Shown here one piece after another: positions 27,830 through 36,808 of a DNA stretch of 64,000 nucleotides. The stretch covers positions 58,038 to 122,037 of the forward strand of contig NZ_WWGX01000100.1 in the NCBI RefSeq assembly GCF_009862265.1. Reading direction: 5' to 3'. Position numbers and translations under genes: made by a program. This stretch comes from Streptomyces sp. SID8352. GTDB lineage: Bacteria; Actinomycetota; Actinomycetes; Streptomycetales; Streptomycetaceae. Positions within the stretch are counted from its first letter, which is position 1; each line of letters starts with the position of its first letter. Below the pieces are notes generated by a model, which made no database searches, had not been told where the DNA came from, and saw only the letters and a program-made list of their open reading frames with translations.

Positions 27830-28262
27830 CTTCCCCACGGTATGCGGGGACAGGGGCGGCGTCGTCCCCTGCGAGGGGGGTTCCGCGGTATCCGTCTCAG
27901 GTACTACACGCCCGCGCCCGGGACCCGTTCCGCCACCGCGCGCCGCCCCGCCGGACCGGTGCCGGGGCAGAGGGCGGGCCCCGCGCCGCCGCCCGCCGGA
28001 GCCGCGCCGCCGGAGCCACGCCGCCGAAAGGCGCGCCGCCGGACCGGCGTTCTCGCGCCCCGCGCCGAAGTCCCGCCCCGCCGAAGCCGTACCGCCGTCC
28101 CGCGCCCTCCGCCCGGACCCGCGCCCGGGGCGTACGCCGGGGCCGCGCGCAATTCCCGCGCCGAAGTCCCGCGCCCCGGCGCGGAGCCGTCCCGCCGCCA
28201 CCCGGCGCCCGCACCCGCGGTGCCCGCCGGCCCCCGCGCCCGAGGTGCGCGCGTGCAGCCGG
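27830..28262. other. intergenic region between the two tandem two-component systems, 433 bp
   Basis: There is no gene. It is rich in GCCGCCGGA-like words and has a direct repeat of CGCGCCGAAGTCCCG at 28061-28075 and 28157-28171. The promoter of the first kinase gene presumably lies near its kinase end, around 27830-27900, which is slightly less GC-rich. Confidence 0.5.
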
Positions 28263-28928
28263 TCAGGGGCCCGCCGGGCGCACCAGTCCCGACTCGTAGG
28301 CGAAGACCGCCGCCTGGGTGCGGTCCCGCAGCCCCAGCTTCACCAGGATGCGGCCCACGTGCGTCTTCACCGTCTGCTCGGCGACCACCAGCCGCCCGGC
28401 GATCTCCGCGTTGGACAGCCCCCGGGCGATCAGGGCCAGCACCTCCGTCTCACGCTCCGTCAGCTCCCCCACCCGCCGCCTCGGCGGGGCGCCGGGGCCG
28501 CCGTCCAGCCGGGCGAACTCGGCGATCAGCCGCCGGGTGACGGCGGGCGCCAGCAGCGCGTCACCGGCCGCCACCACCCGCACCGCCTCCGCCAGTTGCG
28601 CCGCCGAGGCGTCCTTCAGCAGGAACCCGGAGGCGCCCGCGCGCAGGGCCTCGTAGACGTACTCGTCGAGGTCGAAGGTGGTCAGCACCAGCACCCCGAC
28701 ACCGGGGGCGGCGGCGGTGATCCGACGGGTCGCCTCGATGCCGTCCATGCCGGGCATGCGGATGTCCATCAGGACGACGTCCGGCGAGAGCCGCCCGGCC
28801 AGGCCGACCGCCTCCAGCCCGTCCACCGCCTGGCCGACGACCTCGATGCCGTCCTCGGCGCCGAGCAGCACGGTGAAGCCCTGCCGGACCATCTGCTGGT
28901 CGTCCGCGATCAGAACCCGGATGCTCAC
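28263..28928 (-). CDS. NarL/LuxR-type response regulator (second of two tandem systems)
   Basis: A 221-residue response regulator, the same length as and clearly paralogous to the one at 25818-26483. Receiver residues Asp9/Asp10, Asp55 and the Lys in F-L-L-K-D-A-S are all present. The C-terminal LuxR helix-turn-helix is intact. It starts with GTG at 28928 and overlaps the upstream kinase stop by 4 bp. It is the last gene of a four-gene overlapping operon that begins with a secreted hydrolase. Confidence 0.95.
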   Translation of the reverse strand: MSIRVLIADDQQMVRQGFTVLLGAEDGIEVVGQAVDGLEAVGLAGRLSPDVVLMDIRMPGMDGIEATRRITAAAPGVGVLVLTTFDLDEYVYEALRAGASGFLLKDASAAQLAEAVRVVAAGDALLAPAVTRRLIAEFARLDGGPGAPPRRRVGELTERETEVLALIARGLSNAEIAGRLVVAEQTVKTHVGRILVKLGLRDRTQAAVFAYESGLVRPAGP

Positions 28929-30268
28929 GCTTCCCCCTCGTACGCCCCGGTGCCCGGCAGGAACACCGTCACCCCGTAGCCTCCGTCAGCCCTCGGGCCG
29001 GCCGTCATCCGGCCCCCCAGCATCGCCACCCGCTCCCGCATGCCCAGCAGCCCGTGCCCCGCCCCCGGCGTCGGGGCCGGCCGGCGCGCGGCACGGGTGT
29101 TGGCCACCTCCACCTCCAGCCCGTCCCGGCGGTACGCGAGGTGCAGCCGGGCCGTGGCCCCGGGCGCGTGCCGCAGGGTGTTGCTCAGCGCCTCCTGCAC
29201 GATCCGGTACGCCGACAGCTCCACCCCCGGCGGCAGCGGGCGGCGCTCCCCGGCGGTGGTGGAGGTGACGTCCAGCCCGGCCGCCCGGACGTTCTCCAGC
29301 AGGGCGTCGAGCCGGTCCAGGGTGGGCTGCGGGGCGTGCGGCCCGGCGGTGCCCGCCGTCGTCCCCCGCCCTCCCCCGCCGGGTGCGAGCGGGTCCCCGG
29401 CGGCGCCGGTCTCCTCGGAGCGCAGCACGCCGAGCACCCGGCGCAGTTCGGTGAGCGCCTCCACCGCGTTGCGCCGCATGCCCTCCAGGTTCTCCCGCAG
29501 TTCCTCCGGCGGGTCCGTCACCAGATGGGGGGCGACCTGGGCCTGGATGGAGATCACCGACATGTGGTGGGCGACCACGTCGTGCAGCTCGCGCGCGATC
29601 CGTCCGCGCTCCTCCAGCAGGGTGCGCCGGGCGCGCTCCTCCGCGGTGAGCGTGGTCTGCCGGGCGAGCGCCGAACGGGCCTCGCGGCGCCCGCGCAGCG
29701 CGGTGGCGAGGGCGACGACGACCGCGGACAGGGCGACGGACAGCGCCCCGGTCGGCTGGTGGGCACCGGTGGCCAGCACCCCCGTGTAGAACCAGGTGAC
29801 CAGCACCGTCAGCGCCAGCGCCTCCAGCGCCGCCCGGGCGGGCACCCGCAGCGCGAGCAGCAGCAGTACGAAGAGGTGCGCGATCAGCCCGGCGGCCGTC
29901 CAGGGCCAGGTGAAGAGGGTGCCGTCCGCCGTACTTCCCCGGACCAGCCGGGCCGCCAGCGCCATCGCCCCGAGCGACAGCCACCACGCCGGGACCGGCC
30001 GCCGCAGCGCCAGCACCATGGCACCGGACTCGGCGAGGGCGAACAGGAAGGCGGTGCCGCCGTCCAGCCCGCCGTGCTCCCCGAGCTGGGCCGTGTCGCC
30101 GATGAGCACCCCGAGGGCCGCCAGGCAGACCGCGCCGTGCGGGACCCAGCGCAGCCAGACGGACGGCGGCAGCGGGTCCGCCCGCGCCGTCCACAGGTCG
30201 TCGCGCAGGACCCGCAGCCGGTGCCCGGCCCACGCGCGGACCCGCCGCGCACTCCCCCGTCCCCTCAC
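28925..30268 (-). CDS. NarL-family sensor histidine kinase (second system)
   Basis: A 447-residue sensor kinase paralogous to the one at 26480-27829. Its N-terminal half contains about five or six transmembrane helices. His229 lies in A-R-E-L-H-D-V-V-A-H-H-M-S, and the ATP-binding region carries S-N-T-L-R-H-A-P-G and G-A-G-H-G-L-L-G-M-R-E-R. A Gly-rich insert separates the dimerisation and ATPase parts. It starts with GTG at 30268, overlapping the acyltransferase stop by 4 bp, and its stop overlaps the regulator start by 4 bp. Confidence 0.93.
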   Translation of the reverse strand: MRGRGSARRVRAWAGHRLRVLRDDLWTARADPLPPSVWLRWVPHGAVCLAALGVLIGDTAQLGEHGGLDGGTAFLFALAESGAMVLALRRPVPAWWLSLGAMALAARLVRGSTADGTLFTWPWTAAGLIAHLFVLLLLALRVPARAALEALALTVLVTWFYTGVLATGAHQPTGALSVALSAVVVALATALRGRREARSALARQTTLTAEERARRTLLEERGRIARELHDVVAHHMSVISIQAQVAPHLVTDPPEELRENLEGMRRNAVEALTELRRVLGVLRSEETGAAGDPLAPGGGGRGTTAGTAGPHAPQPTLDRLDALLENVRAAGLDVTSTTAGERRPLPPGVELSAYRIVQEALSNTLRHAPGATARLHLAYRRDGLEVEVANTRAARRPAPTPGAGHGLLGMRERVAMLGGRMTAGPRADGGYGVTVFLPGTGAYEGEA

Positions 30269-31677
30269 GCCGCCACCCTAAGGGCCGTATCCTCGCGAGC
30301 CGTCTCCTCGCGGGCCGTATCCTCGCGGGCCGTATCCTCGCGGGCCGCCCGCCGGGACCGCCCCGGGCCGGGGCGCGGCGCGCGGCGGCCGGGGCCGTGC
30401 CCGGCGCGGCGGAAGGCGCTCCCGCAGACGGCCAGGACCAGCGCGAACACCGGCAGCCAGAGCAGCCGGGCGGCGATCCAGCCGGGGCCGGCGGGCGGGG
30501 TGTGCAGTCCGGGCAGGGGGCCCGCGGGGAGCCCGGTGACGGTGGTCGCCATCAGGGCCGTCTGGTGCCACAGGAAGACCGTCATCGCGGACAGGTTGAG
30601 CAGCGCCACCGCCGCCCAGGCCACCGGGCGGCGCATCGCCCGGCCCAGCCGCTCGCGCAGCAGCAGCGCCAGTCCGCACTGGGCGAGGCCGAAGGTGACG
30701 GCGGCGAGCGTCGGCGGGTTCAGGTTGGAGACGGCGGCGCCGGGCACCCCGACCATGGCCGCCGGGTAGCCCGCCCAGGCCACCAGCCCCGCGGTCGCCG
30801 CCGCGCCGCCGCCCAGCAGCAGCAGACCGGTGGAGCGCCGCTCCAGCTCGCCCCGGGTCCAGGCGGCGCCCAGGGTGTACGGCACCAGCCAGCCCGCGGC
30901 GAGGTTGATCCAGCCGATCCCCTCGGGACCGCCGAGCCCGAAGCGCACCAGGTCGACGTGGAGGACGACGGCCAGCGGCCACAGCGGGTGCAGCCGGGCC
31001 AGCAGCGGGGTCGCCGCCGTGAGCGCCGCGAAGACCAGCAGGAACCACATCGGGGAGAACGCCAGCCCCACCAGCGCGCGGACCGTCGGATACGGGGCGC
31101 CGCTCAGCAGCAGCGCCGCGGCCACCGCCGTCCACAGCGCGAGGAGCACCCCGGCCGGGCGGAACAGCCGCGCCAGCCGGGCCCGCAGCCACCGGCCGTA
31201 GCCGGTGCCCCGGGCCCGCGCCGCCGCGTACCCGCGGGTGGCGACATGGCCGCCGACCAGGAAGAAGACGGCGAGGGTCTGGAAGGTCCAGGAGACCGGG
31301 GCGAGCCACGGCATGGGTCCCAGCGGGCTGGCCGTACGAAGGTCCCCGCCGTCGGCGACCAGCGCGGTCACCAGCCAGTGGCCGAGGACGACCCCGAGCA
31401 CGGCGCAGGCCCGCAGCGCGTCCACGGCCCGGTCCCGGGAGGGGGGCGTGGCGGCGTCGATCCGCCCGGCGGCCCGCCCCACCCGGCCCCGCACCGCACC
31501 GACGGCACGCGCCACGGGGGCGGACCGGGAGGCGGCGGGACCGGGCGCGACGGCGGTGCCCGGTCCCCCGCCGGACACGGCGGCGCCCGGTCCCCCGCCG
31601 GGCTCCGCGCACCCGGGCGCGGGCGCGGACGCGGGGGACGGGCGGGGGGTGCGGTTCGGACGGCGGGTGTCAGGCAT
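30265..31677 (-). CDS. acyltransferase 3 (OafA/YrhL-like) membrane protein
   Basis: A 470-residue multi-pass membrane acyltransferase of the acyltransferase 3 type. It has the typical start R-D-x-A-V-D-A-L-R-A-C-A-V-L-G-V-V-L-G-H-W and about ten hydrophobic helices. Such enzymes transfer acetyl or other acyl groups to sugars, peptidoglycan or antibiotics. The C-terminus carries a tandem R-E-D-T-A repeat encoded by a 15-bp array. The ATG at 31677 overlaps the upstream hydrolase stop by 8 bp; the longer start at 31791 would overlap it by over 100 bp. It is cotranscribed with the second two-component system. Confidence 0.88.
   Translation of the reverse strand: MPDTRRPNRTPRPSPASAPAPGCAEPGGGPGAAVSGGGPGTAVAPGPAASRSAPVARAVGAVRGRVGRAAGRIDAATPPSRDRAVDALRACAVLGVVLGHWLVTALVADGGDLRTASPLGPMPWLAPVSWTFQTLAVFFLVGGHVATRGYAAARARGTGYGRWLRARLARLFRPAGVLLALWTAVAAALLLSGAPYPTVRALVGLAFSPMWFLLVFAALTAATPLLARLHPLWPLAVVLHVDLVRFGLGGPEGIGWINLAAGWLVPYTLGAAWTRGELERRSTGLLLLGGGAAATAGLVAWAGYPAAMVGVPGAAVSNLNPPTLAAVTFGLAQCGLALLLRERLGRAMRRPVAWAAVALLNLSAMTVFLWHQTALMATTVTGLPAGPLPGLHTPPAGPGWIAARLLWLPVFALVLAVCGSAFRRAGHGPGRRAPRPGPGRSRRAAREDTAREDTAREETAREDTALRVAA
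30282..30341 (-). repeat. 15-bp tandem repeat encoding R-E-D-T-A
   Basis: GGGCCGTATCCTCGC occurs at 30282-30296, a variant (GAGCCGTCTCCTCGC) at 30297-30311, and perfect copies at 30312-30326 and 30327-30341. It encodes four R-E-D/E-T-A units at the acyltransferase C-terminus. Confidence 0.9.
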
Positions 31678-32659
31678 CGGGGACCTCCGGGAACGTGCCG
31701 AGGGTGATGCGGGCGAGGCCGGCGAGGGAGCGGGAGCCGGGGGCGAAGTAGTCGCCGTGGCCGCCGTGGCCCGCGTCGAAGACCCGGGCACCGAACCCCG
31801 GGGAGACCGGGTCGGCGCCGAAGCCGACGGTGGCGCCGAACAGGGCGGCGCGGGTGTGCGGCACGTGCCGCGTCCAGTCGCCGCTGCTCCGGGCCGCCCA
31901 GACCCGGGCCCGCCCGCCCAGACCGGCGGCGGTGTCCGCGCCGGTGCCGGGGCTGCCGAGGAGGACGATGTCGCCGACGTCCAGGCCGGGTGCGGCCCGG
32001 CCGCAGACGACCGAGCCGTAGGAGTGGCAGAGCAGCGCGATCGGGGTGCCGGGCCGGGTCACCCCGCGCAGGGTGCCGACGAGGGCGCGCAGCGCGGGGG
32101 CGGCCTCGTCGGCGCGGCCGGTGGTGGCGACGGCGGCGCTGACCGTGCCGGGGGTCTCGTAGCCGAGCCAGGCCACCACCGCCGTGCGGACCCCGTCGGG
32201 GGCGTCGGCGGCCAGCCGCCGGTGCAGGGCGAGGGCGGCGTCGTGGAACCGGCCGTAGCTGTCGAGGCCGGTGTCGGCGCCGGGGACCAGGACGGCGACG
32301 CGGTCGGCGCGGGCCAGGTCGCCGAGGACCTCCGTGGCCAGTCCCGCGCCCCGGCCGTCGAAGGCGAGCAGGTGCCGGGAGGGCGCGGCCAGCGCCCGGT
32401 CCACCGCCGCGCGGCGGCGGTCGCCGTGTCCGGCCGCCATCCGGGACGCCTCGGCGGCGTTGGCCCGGTGCGCGGCGTAGGTCCGCTCCAGAGTGGCCGC
32501 CGTAGGGGCGGCGAGCGCGGCCGGGGCCGGGGCGGGCGTCCCGGGCCGCGCGGCGGCGGACAGCGGCACCACCAGGGCACCGGCGATCAGCAGGGCCGAC
32601 GCGCCGCGCCGCGCCCCCGGCCACCGTCGCCGCCACCGCGCCGCCGCGCCCCGTCCCAT
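31670..32659 (-). CDS. secreted alpha/beta hydrolase (DUF1023-like)
   Basis: A 329-residue exported hydrolase. The N-terminus is strongly basic (R-W-R-R-R-W) and followed by a hydrophobic core and A-A-A cleavage region, a signal peptide. The hydrolase part resembles the DUF1023 family, with nucleophile Ser in C-H-S-Y-G-S-V-V, an acidic residue region and the C-terminal His in D-A-G-H-G-G-H-G-D-Y. It is probably an extracellular esterase or lipase-like enzyme; the substrate is unknown. It starts with ATG at 32659 and is the first gene of a four-gene operon (hydrolase, acyltransferase, kinase, regulator) with overlaps at every junction. Confidence 0.85.
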   Translation of the reverse strand: MGRGAAARWRRRWPGARRGASALLIAGALVVPLSAAARPGTPAPAPAALAAPTAATLERTYAAHRANAAEASRMAAGHGDRRRAAVDRALAAPSRHLLAFDGRGAGLATEVLGDLARADRVAVLVPGADTGLDSYGRFHDAALALHRRLAADAPDGVRTAVVAWLGYETPGTVSAAVATTGRADEAAPALRALVGTLRGVTRPGTPIALLCHSYGSVVCGRAAPGLDVGDIVLLGSPGTGADTAAGLGGRARVWAARSSGDWTRHVPHTRAALFGATVGFGADPVSPGFGARVFDAGHGGHGDYFAPGSRSLAGLARITLGTFPEVPDA

Positions 32660-32818
32660 GACCGCCCCCTCCCGGGAACCCGCCGACCGGGCCCCGTGGA
32701 AGGGACGTTAGGGAGCGGGCGGGGTAACCGGCGTCCCGCCGGGGGACTCGTCCGCCGCGTAGCTCTCAGGTACCACGGGGGGTACGGGGCCGCTCCGCCG
32801 GAGCCCCGACCGCCTCTG

Positions 32819-33709
32819 TCACCAGGCGAGTTGGGCGATCTCCTCGGCGACCACCGCGCAGGCGTCCGCCGCCGGGTCGATCAGCGGGAAGTGGCCCACG
32901 TCCTCCAGCAGGGTCACGCCCACCACCTCCCCGGCCCGCGCCGCGGCGTCGGCGTACGCCTCCGCCACCGCCTGCGGCACGACCACGTCGGCCCGGCCCT
33001 GGACGAGGGTGGTCGCGATGCCGGTGGGCAGCAGCAGCGCGGGGTCGGCACTGGGCCTCCGCCGCTCGAACAGCGCCTCCCCACCCAGCAGTTGACCTAC
33101 CGCTCCACCGCACACGCCGAGCTTCGAGGCGACCTCGAAGTCCGCGATCGGGGCCAGCGCGACCACCCCGCGCAGGGGCGCCGGACGGTCGGTGCGCCAG
33201 GGCGCGTCGGCGGGCAGCACGTGCCGGGCGGCGGCCCAGAGGGCCAGGTGGGCGCCCGCCGAGTGCCCGGTGAGCACCGTGCGGCGCGGATCGGCGGCGG
33301 GCAGGTGCTCCCGGACCAGCGCGGGCAGGGCGTCCAGGGCGGCGGCGACGTCGTCGAAGGTGTCGGGCCAGCGTCCGGCGACCGGGTCGCCACCCGCCGT
33401 CCCCTCCGTGCCGCGCCGGTACTCGACGCTGGCCACGGCGAAGCCCCGGCCGGCCAGGAACCCGGCGAAGGGGCTGACGTGCCGCCGGTCGTACGGGGCC
33501 CGCCAGGCGCCGCCGTGCAGCACCGCCACCACCGGCGCCGGACCGCCCGCGCCGACCGCGCCGCGCGGTGCGTAGAGGTCGATCACCTGATCCGGATGAC
33601 CGCCGTACGCGCAGGTGAGGTCGGGGTCGACGGGCGGGCGGGAGAGGGCTGCCCTCTCCTCCGCGGCGTCCCGCGCGGCGGCGGTACCCGGTTCTGCGGC
33701 GTCCGGCAT
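32819..33709 (-). CDS. alpha/beta hydrolase, probable kynurenine formamidase
   Basis: A 296-residue alpha/beta hydrolase with the H-G-G-A-W oxyanion motif, Ser150 in T-G-H-S-A-G-A-H-L, an Asp in Q-G-R-A-D-V-V-V-P and a His in D-V-G-H-F-P-L. This is the pattern of arylformamidases of the alpha/beta-hydrolase class, which convert N-formylkynurenine to kynurenine. The kynureninase and tryptophan dioxygenase genes lie just upstream on the same strand, which supports that role, although 486 bases separate it from kynU. The ATG at 33709 is chosen because GAGAGG lies five bases upstream; a TTG two codons earlier is also open. Confidence 0.78.
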   Translation of the reverse strand: MPDAAEPGTAAARDAAEERAALSRPPVDPDLTCAYGGHPDQVIDLYAPRGAVGAGGPAPVVAVLHGGAWRAPYDRRHVSPFAGFLAGRGFAVASVEYRRGTEGTAGGDPVAGRWPDTFDDVAAALDALPALVREHLPAADPRRTVLTGHSAGAHLALWAAARHVLPADAPWRTDRPAPLRGVVALAPIADFEVASKLGVCGGAVGQLLGGEALFERRRPSADPALLLPTGIATTLVQGRADVVVPQAVAEAYADAAARAGEVVGVTLLEDVGHFPLIDPAADACAVVAEEIAQLAW

Positions 33710-34195
33710 GGTCAACCTCTCAGCGGGGGAACGGTGTTGACGGACCGTGGTGGGGGACTCGGCCGATGGCGGGACGGTATCAGGCCGATGACGTGCGCGA
33801 ACACACGGATGTCACGCAGGGTGAGGGGTGGCCGGAACACTCCGGACCGCCCTCCGCGCGACGGCGGGCGCACCCCCCGCGCCACGGCTCCCGCACCGGG
33901 CGGTGGCGGTGCCCCGGGACGGCCCGGTCACCGGCGCCGGAGGCCGCCGCCCCGGCCCCGGCGCCAACGGCCGCGGAGCCGGGGGTGCCCCGCTCCGGAC
34001 GGCGCCCGCACAGACGGCGATCACCGCGCCGGAGCGCGCCCCCACCGGCGGCCGGTCCGCGCCGCACCACCCGGCCGGTCTGCGCCGCACCACCCGGAGG
34101 GCCCGGTACGCACCGCCCGGCTCACCCGCGTCCGGCGCGCGTCCGGCGAGGCCCGCCGCCCCGCCGGACGCGGCCGCTCCCGGCGTCCGGGTCGC
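33710..34195. other. intergenic region between formamidase and kynureninase, 486 bp
   Basis: There is no supported gene. The part next to the formamidase gene (33715-33840) is less GC-rich (ACGGTGTTGACGGACC, GATGACGTGCGCGAACACACGGATG) and could hold a promoter for it. The rest is Pro/Arg-coding-like GC-rich filler with no codon bias. Confidence 0.45.
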
Positions 34196-35392
34196 TCAGC
34201 CCACCACCTCCGCCAGCACCCGCGCGGCCCGCTCCGCGTCCGCGAAGCCCACGTACAGCGGGGTGAAGCCGAAGCGGAGGATGTCGGGCGCGCGGTGGTC
34301 CCCCACGACACCGCGCCCGATCAGCCGCCGCATGACGCCGCCCGCGTCCGACGGGCAGCGCAGCGCCACCTGGCTGCCGCGCTCGGCGTGCGCCTCGGGG
34401 GTGACGGACTCGACCCGCCCCGCGGGCACGTACTCCCCGACGCAGCGCAGGAAGAAGTCCGTCAGGGCGAGGGACTTGGCCCGCACCGCCGCCACGGACA
34501 CCCCGTCCCACACCTCCAGCGCCGCCTCCAGGGCGAGCAGCGAGAGGATGTCCGGCGTGCCGACCCGGCCGCGCACGGCGCCCTCCGCGGGCTCGTACCC
34601 GGGCCGCATCCCGAACGGCTCGGCGTGCGAGTTCCAGCCGGGCAGCGGGGAGTCGAAGCGGTCCTGGAGGTCCCGGCGGACGTACAGGAAGGCGGGCGAA
34701 CCGGGCCCGCCGTTCAGGTACTTGTAGGTGCAGCCGACCGCCAGGTCCACGCCGTGCGCGTCCAGCCCGACCGGCAGGGCGCCCGCGCTGTGGCACAGGT
34801 CCCACACGGTGTACGCCCCCGCCGCGTGCGCGGCGGCCGTGAGCGCGGGCAGGTCGTGCAGCCGCCCGGTGCGGTAGTCGACGTGGTTGAGCAGCACCGC
34901 GGCGGTGCGCCCGTCCAGCGCCGACGGCACCTCGGCCGGGGCGACCGGCCGCAGCCGGCAGTCCGTCAGCCGGGCCGCCGAGGCGGCGATGTAGCCGTCG
35001 GTGGGGAAGGTGGCGGCGTCGACGAGGATCTCGTCCCGGCCGCCCCCGTCCTCCCGGGCCATGCGCACGGCTGCGACCAGCGCCTTGAAGACGTTCACGC
35101 TGGTGGAGTCGCCCACCACGGTCTGCCCGGCCGCCGCGCCGACCAGCGGGGCGATCCGGTCGCCGACCCGCTCGGGCGCGGTCCACCAGCCGCCCTCCGT
35201 CCAGGAGCGGATGCGCAGTTCGCCCCACTGGCGGCGGATCACGTCCTCCATCCGGGCGGGGACGTGGGCGGGCAGGGCGCCCAGGGAGTTGCCGTCCAGA
35301 TAGACCGCGCCGTCCAGGACGAAGCGGTCGCGCAGCCCGGCGAGCCCGTCGGCGGCGTCCCGCGCCTCCGCCTCGCTCAGCAGCTCAGACAT
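34196..35392 (-). CDS. kynU: kynureninase
   Basis: A 398-residue PLP enzyme that cleaves kynurenine to anthranilate and alanine. Hallmarks are Y-L-D-G-N-S-L-G at the N-terminus, D-S-T-S-V-N-V-F-K, L-N-H-V-D-Y-R-T-G, W-D-L-C-H-S-A-G and Schiff-base Lys224 in C-T-Y-K-Y-L-N-G-G-P-G. Length is normal. Its ATG overlaps the tryptophan dioxygenase stop by 8 bp. Together the two give the core of tryptophan catabolism to anthranilate, which in Streptomyces can supply antibiotic precursors. Confidence 0.95.
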   Translation of the reverse strand: MSELLSEAEARDAADGLAGLRDRFVLDGAVYLDGNSLGALPAHVPARMEDVIRRQWGELRIRSWTEGGWWTAPERVGDRIAPLVGAAAGQTVVGDSTSVNVFKALVAAVRMAREDGGGRDEILVDAATFPTDGYIAASAARLTDCRLRPVAPAEVPSALDGRTAAVLLNHVDYRTGRLHDLPALTAAAHAAGAYTVWDLCHSAGALPVGLDAHGVDLAVGCTYKYLNGGPGSPAFLYVRRDLQDRFDSPLPGWNSHAEPFGMRPGYEPAEGAVRGRVGTPDILSLLALEAALEVWDGVSVAAVRAKSLALTDFFLRCVGEYVPAGRVESVTPEAHAERGSQVALRCPSDAGGVMRRLIGRGVVGDHRAPDILRFGFTPLYVGFADAERAARVLAEVVG

Positions 35393-36200
35393 GGGACCTC
35401 GCCGTCCACAGCTCGGGGAACACCTGGTTGCGGGCCCGCTTCTCCAGCCAGGAGACCCCGGCGGAGCCGCCGGTGCCGGTCTTGGAGCCCATCGCGCGGC
35501 GGGTGGCGACCAGATGGTCGTTGCGCCAGCGCCAGACCAGTTCGGCCACGTCGGTCAGGATCTCGCCCAGCCGGGCCACGTCGGTGTCGGCGTCACCGGC
35601 GTAGATCTCCGTCCAGGCCGCCTCCACCTCGGGCGACGGCTCGTACCTGCGGGTGACGTCGCGCGCCAGCACGGCGTCCGGGATCGCGTGTCCCCGCCGG
35701 GCGAGGTGGCGGACCACCTCGTCGTACAGGCCCGGCTGGTGCAGCGCCTTCTCCAGCTCGTCGTGGACGCGGGGCGAGCCCCGGTGCGGGACGAGCATGG
35801 ACGCGGACTTCTCGCCGAGCAGGAACTCCATCCGGCGGTACATGGCCGACTGGAAGCCGGACCCCTCGCCGAGCGCCCCCCGGTAGGAGTTGAACTGCGC
35901 CGGGGTGAGCCGCGCGAGCGGCTTCCAGGAGGCGTTCAGCGCCTCCAGCTCGTACGTCGAGCGCCTCAGCGCCTCCGTCGCCGCGTCCACCCGGTCCTCG
36001 CGCAGTGCGCGGGCCGCGGTCTCCCACTCGTGGACGATGACGGTGAACCACAGCTCCATGACCTGGGTCGTGACCAGGAAGACCATCTCTCCGGGATCGT
36101 CGGAGAGGGTGTGCTGGAGATGGGTGAGCACGTCCGCCTTGACGTAGTCCTCGTACGGCGTGCTGCCCTCGAAGTCGAGGTTCGGGGCCTCGTGGGACAT
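35385..36200 (-). CDS. kynA: tryptophan 2,3-dioxygenase
   Basis: A 271-residue haem enzyme that opens the tryptophan indole ring to N-formylkynurenine. It shows Y-E-D-Y-V near the N-terminus, F-L-V-T-T-Q-V-M-E-L-W-F, F-Q-S-A-M-Y-R-R-M-E-F-L-L-G and the substrate loop K-T-G-T-G-G-S-A-G-V, and ends near F-P-E-L-W-T-A-R, all family hallmarks. AGGAGA stands five to six bases before the ATG at 36200. It is the first gene of the kynA-kynU operon. Confidence 0.95.
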   Translation of the reverse strand: MSHEAPNLDFEGSTPYEDYVKADVLTHLQHTLSDDPGEMVFLVTTQVMELWFTVIVHEWETAARALREDRVDAATEALRRSTYELEALNASWKPLARLTPAQFNSYRGALGEGSGFQSAMYRRMEFLLGEKSASMLVPHRGSPRVHDELEKALHQPGLYDEVVRHLARRGHAIPDAVLARDVTRRYEPSPEVEAAWTEIYAGDADTDVARLGEILTDVAELVWRWRNDHLVATRRAMGSKTGTGGSAGVSWLEKRARNQVFPELWTARSHV

Positions 36201-36303
36201 CGCTGTCTCCTGCGTGCTTTCGGGTAGCGGTCCGCCCTGCCGTTACCGGCACGGGGCCCCGGTCCCCACCGGCATACTCGGCAATCCTCGCAGGAAACCG
36301 CAA

Positions 36304-36323
36304 GGCCCGCTCCCCAGCGGGCC
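36304..36323 (-). terminator. terminator-like hairpin after DUF3151 gene
   Basis: GGCCCGCT (36304-36311) and AGCGGGCC (36316-36323) form a perfect 8-bp stem with a CCCC loop, 15 bases past the stop of the gene at 36338. Confidence 0.6.
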
Positions 36324-36337
36324 CCGCGGTGCGCGCG

Positions 36338-36751
36338 TCAGCCCAGGACGTCGGCCGCCTCGGCCGAGGAGTCGCGCAGGAATCCGGCGCAGCGCTCGTA
36401 CTCCTCGTCCTCCCCGATGGCCCGCGCGGCGCGCGCGAGCGCGTGCAGGGCGCGCAGGAAGCCGCGGTTCGGCTCGTGCTCCCACGGCACCGGGCCGTGC
36501 CCCTTCCAGCCGGTGCGGCGCAGGGAGTCCAGGCCGCGGTGGTAGCCGGTGCGGGCGTAGGCGTACGACTCGACGGCGGCGCCCCGCTCGAACGCCTCGT
36601 CGGCGAGCCGGGCCCAGGCCAGCGAGGAGGTCGGGTACCGCGCGGCGACCTCGGCGGCGTCGGTGCCGGAGGCCAGCAGCTCGCGCGGGCCGGGGTCGTC
36701 GGGGAGGAGGGTCGGGGGCGGTCCCCCGAGGAGGTTCTCGTGAATGGCCAT
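36338..36751 (-). CDS. DUF3151 family protein
   Basis: A 137-residue conserved actinobacterial protein matching DUF3151 by its length and motifs (N-L-L-G-G-P-P-P-T-L-L at the start, Y-A-Y-A-R-T-G-Y-H-R-G-L-D and W-K-G-H-G-P-V-P-W in the middle). It is helical, soluble and of unknown function. In streptomycetes it commonly neighbours the fructose-bisphosphate aldolase gene, as here (109 bases upstream on the same strand). The ATG at 36751 is the only good start. Confidence 0.85.
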   Translation of the reverse strand: MAIHENLLGGPPPTLLPDDPGPRELLASGTDAAEVAARYPTSSLAWARLADEAFERGAAVESYAYARTGYHRGLDSLRRTGWKGHGPVPWEHEPNRGFLRALHALARAARAIGEDEEYERCAGFLRDSSAEAADVLG

Positions 36752-36808
36752 GGGGCCCAGTCTGCGCCATCCGGCGGAGCGGCGGGCACGCGGTCCCGCC
36801 CGGCACGC

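Noticed and set aside
36338..36789. Longer frames on both strands over the DUF3151 gene
   Set aside because: Only the 137-residue frame matches a known family and has normal codon bias.
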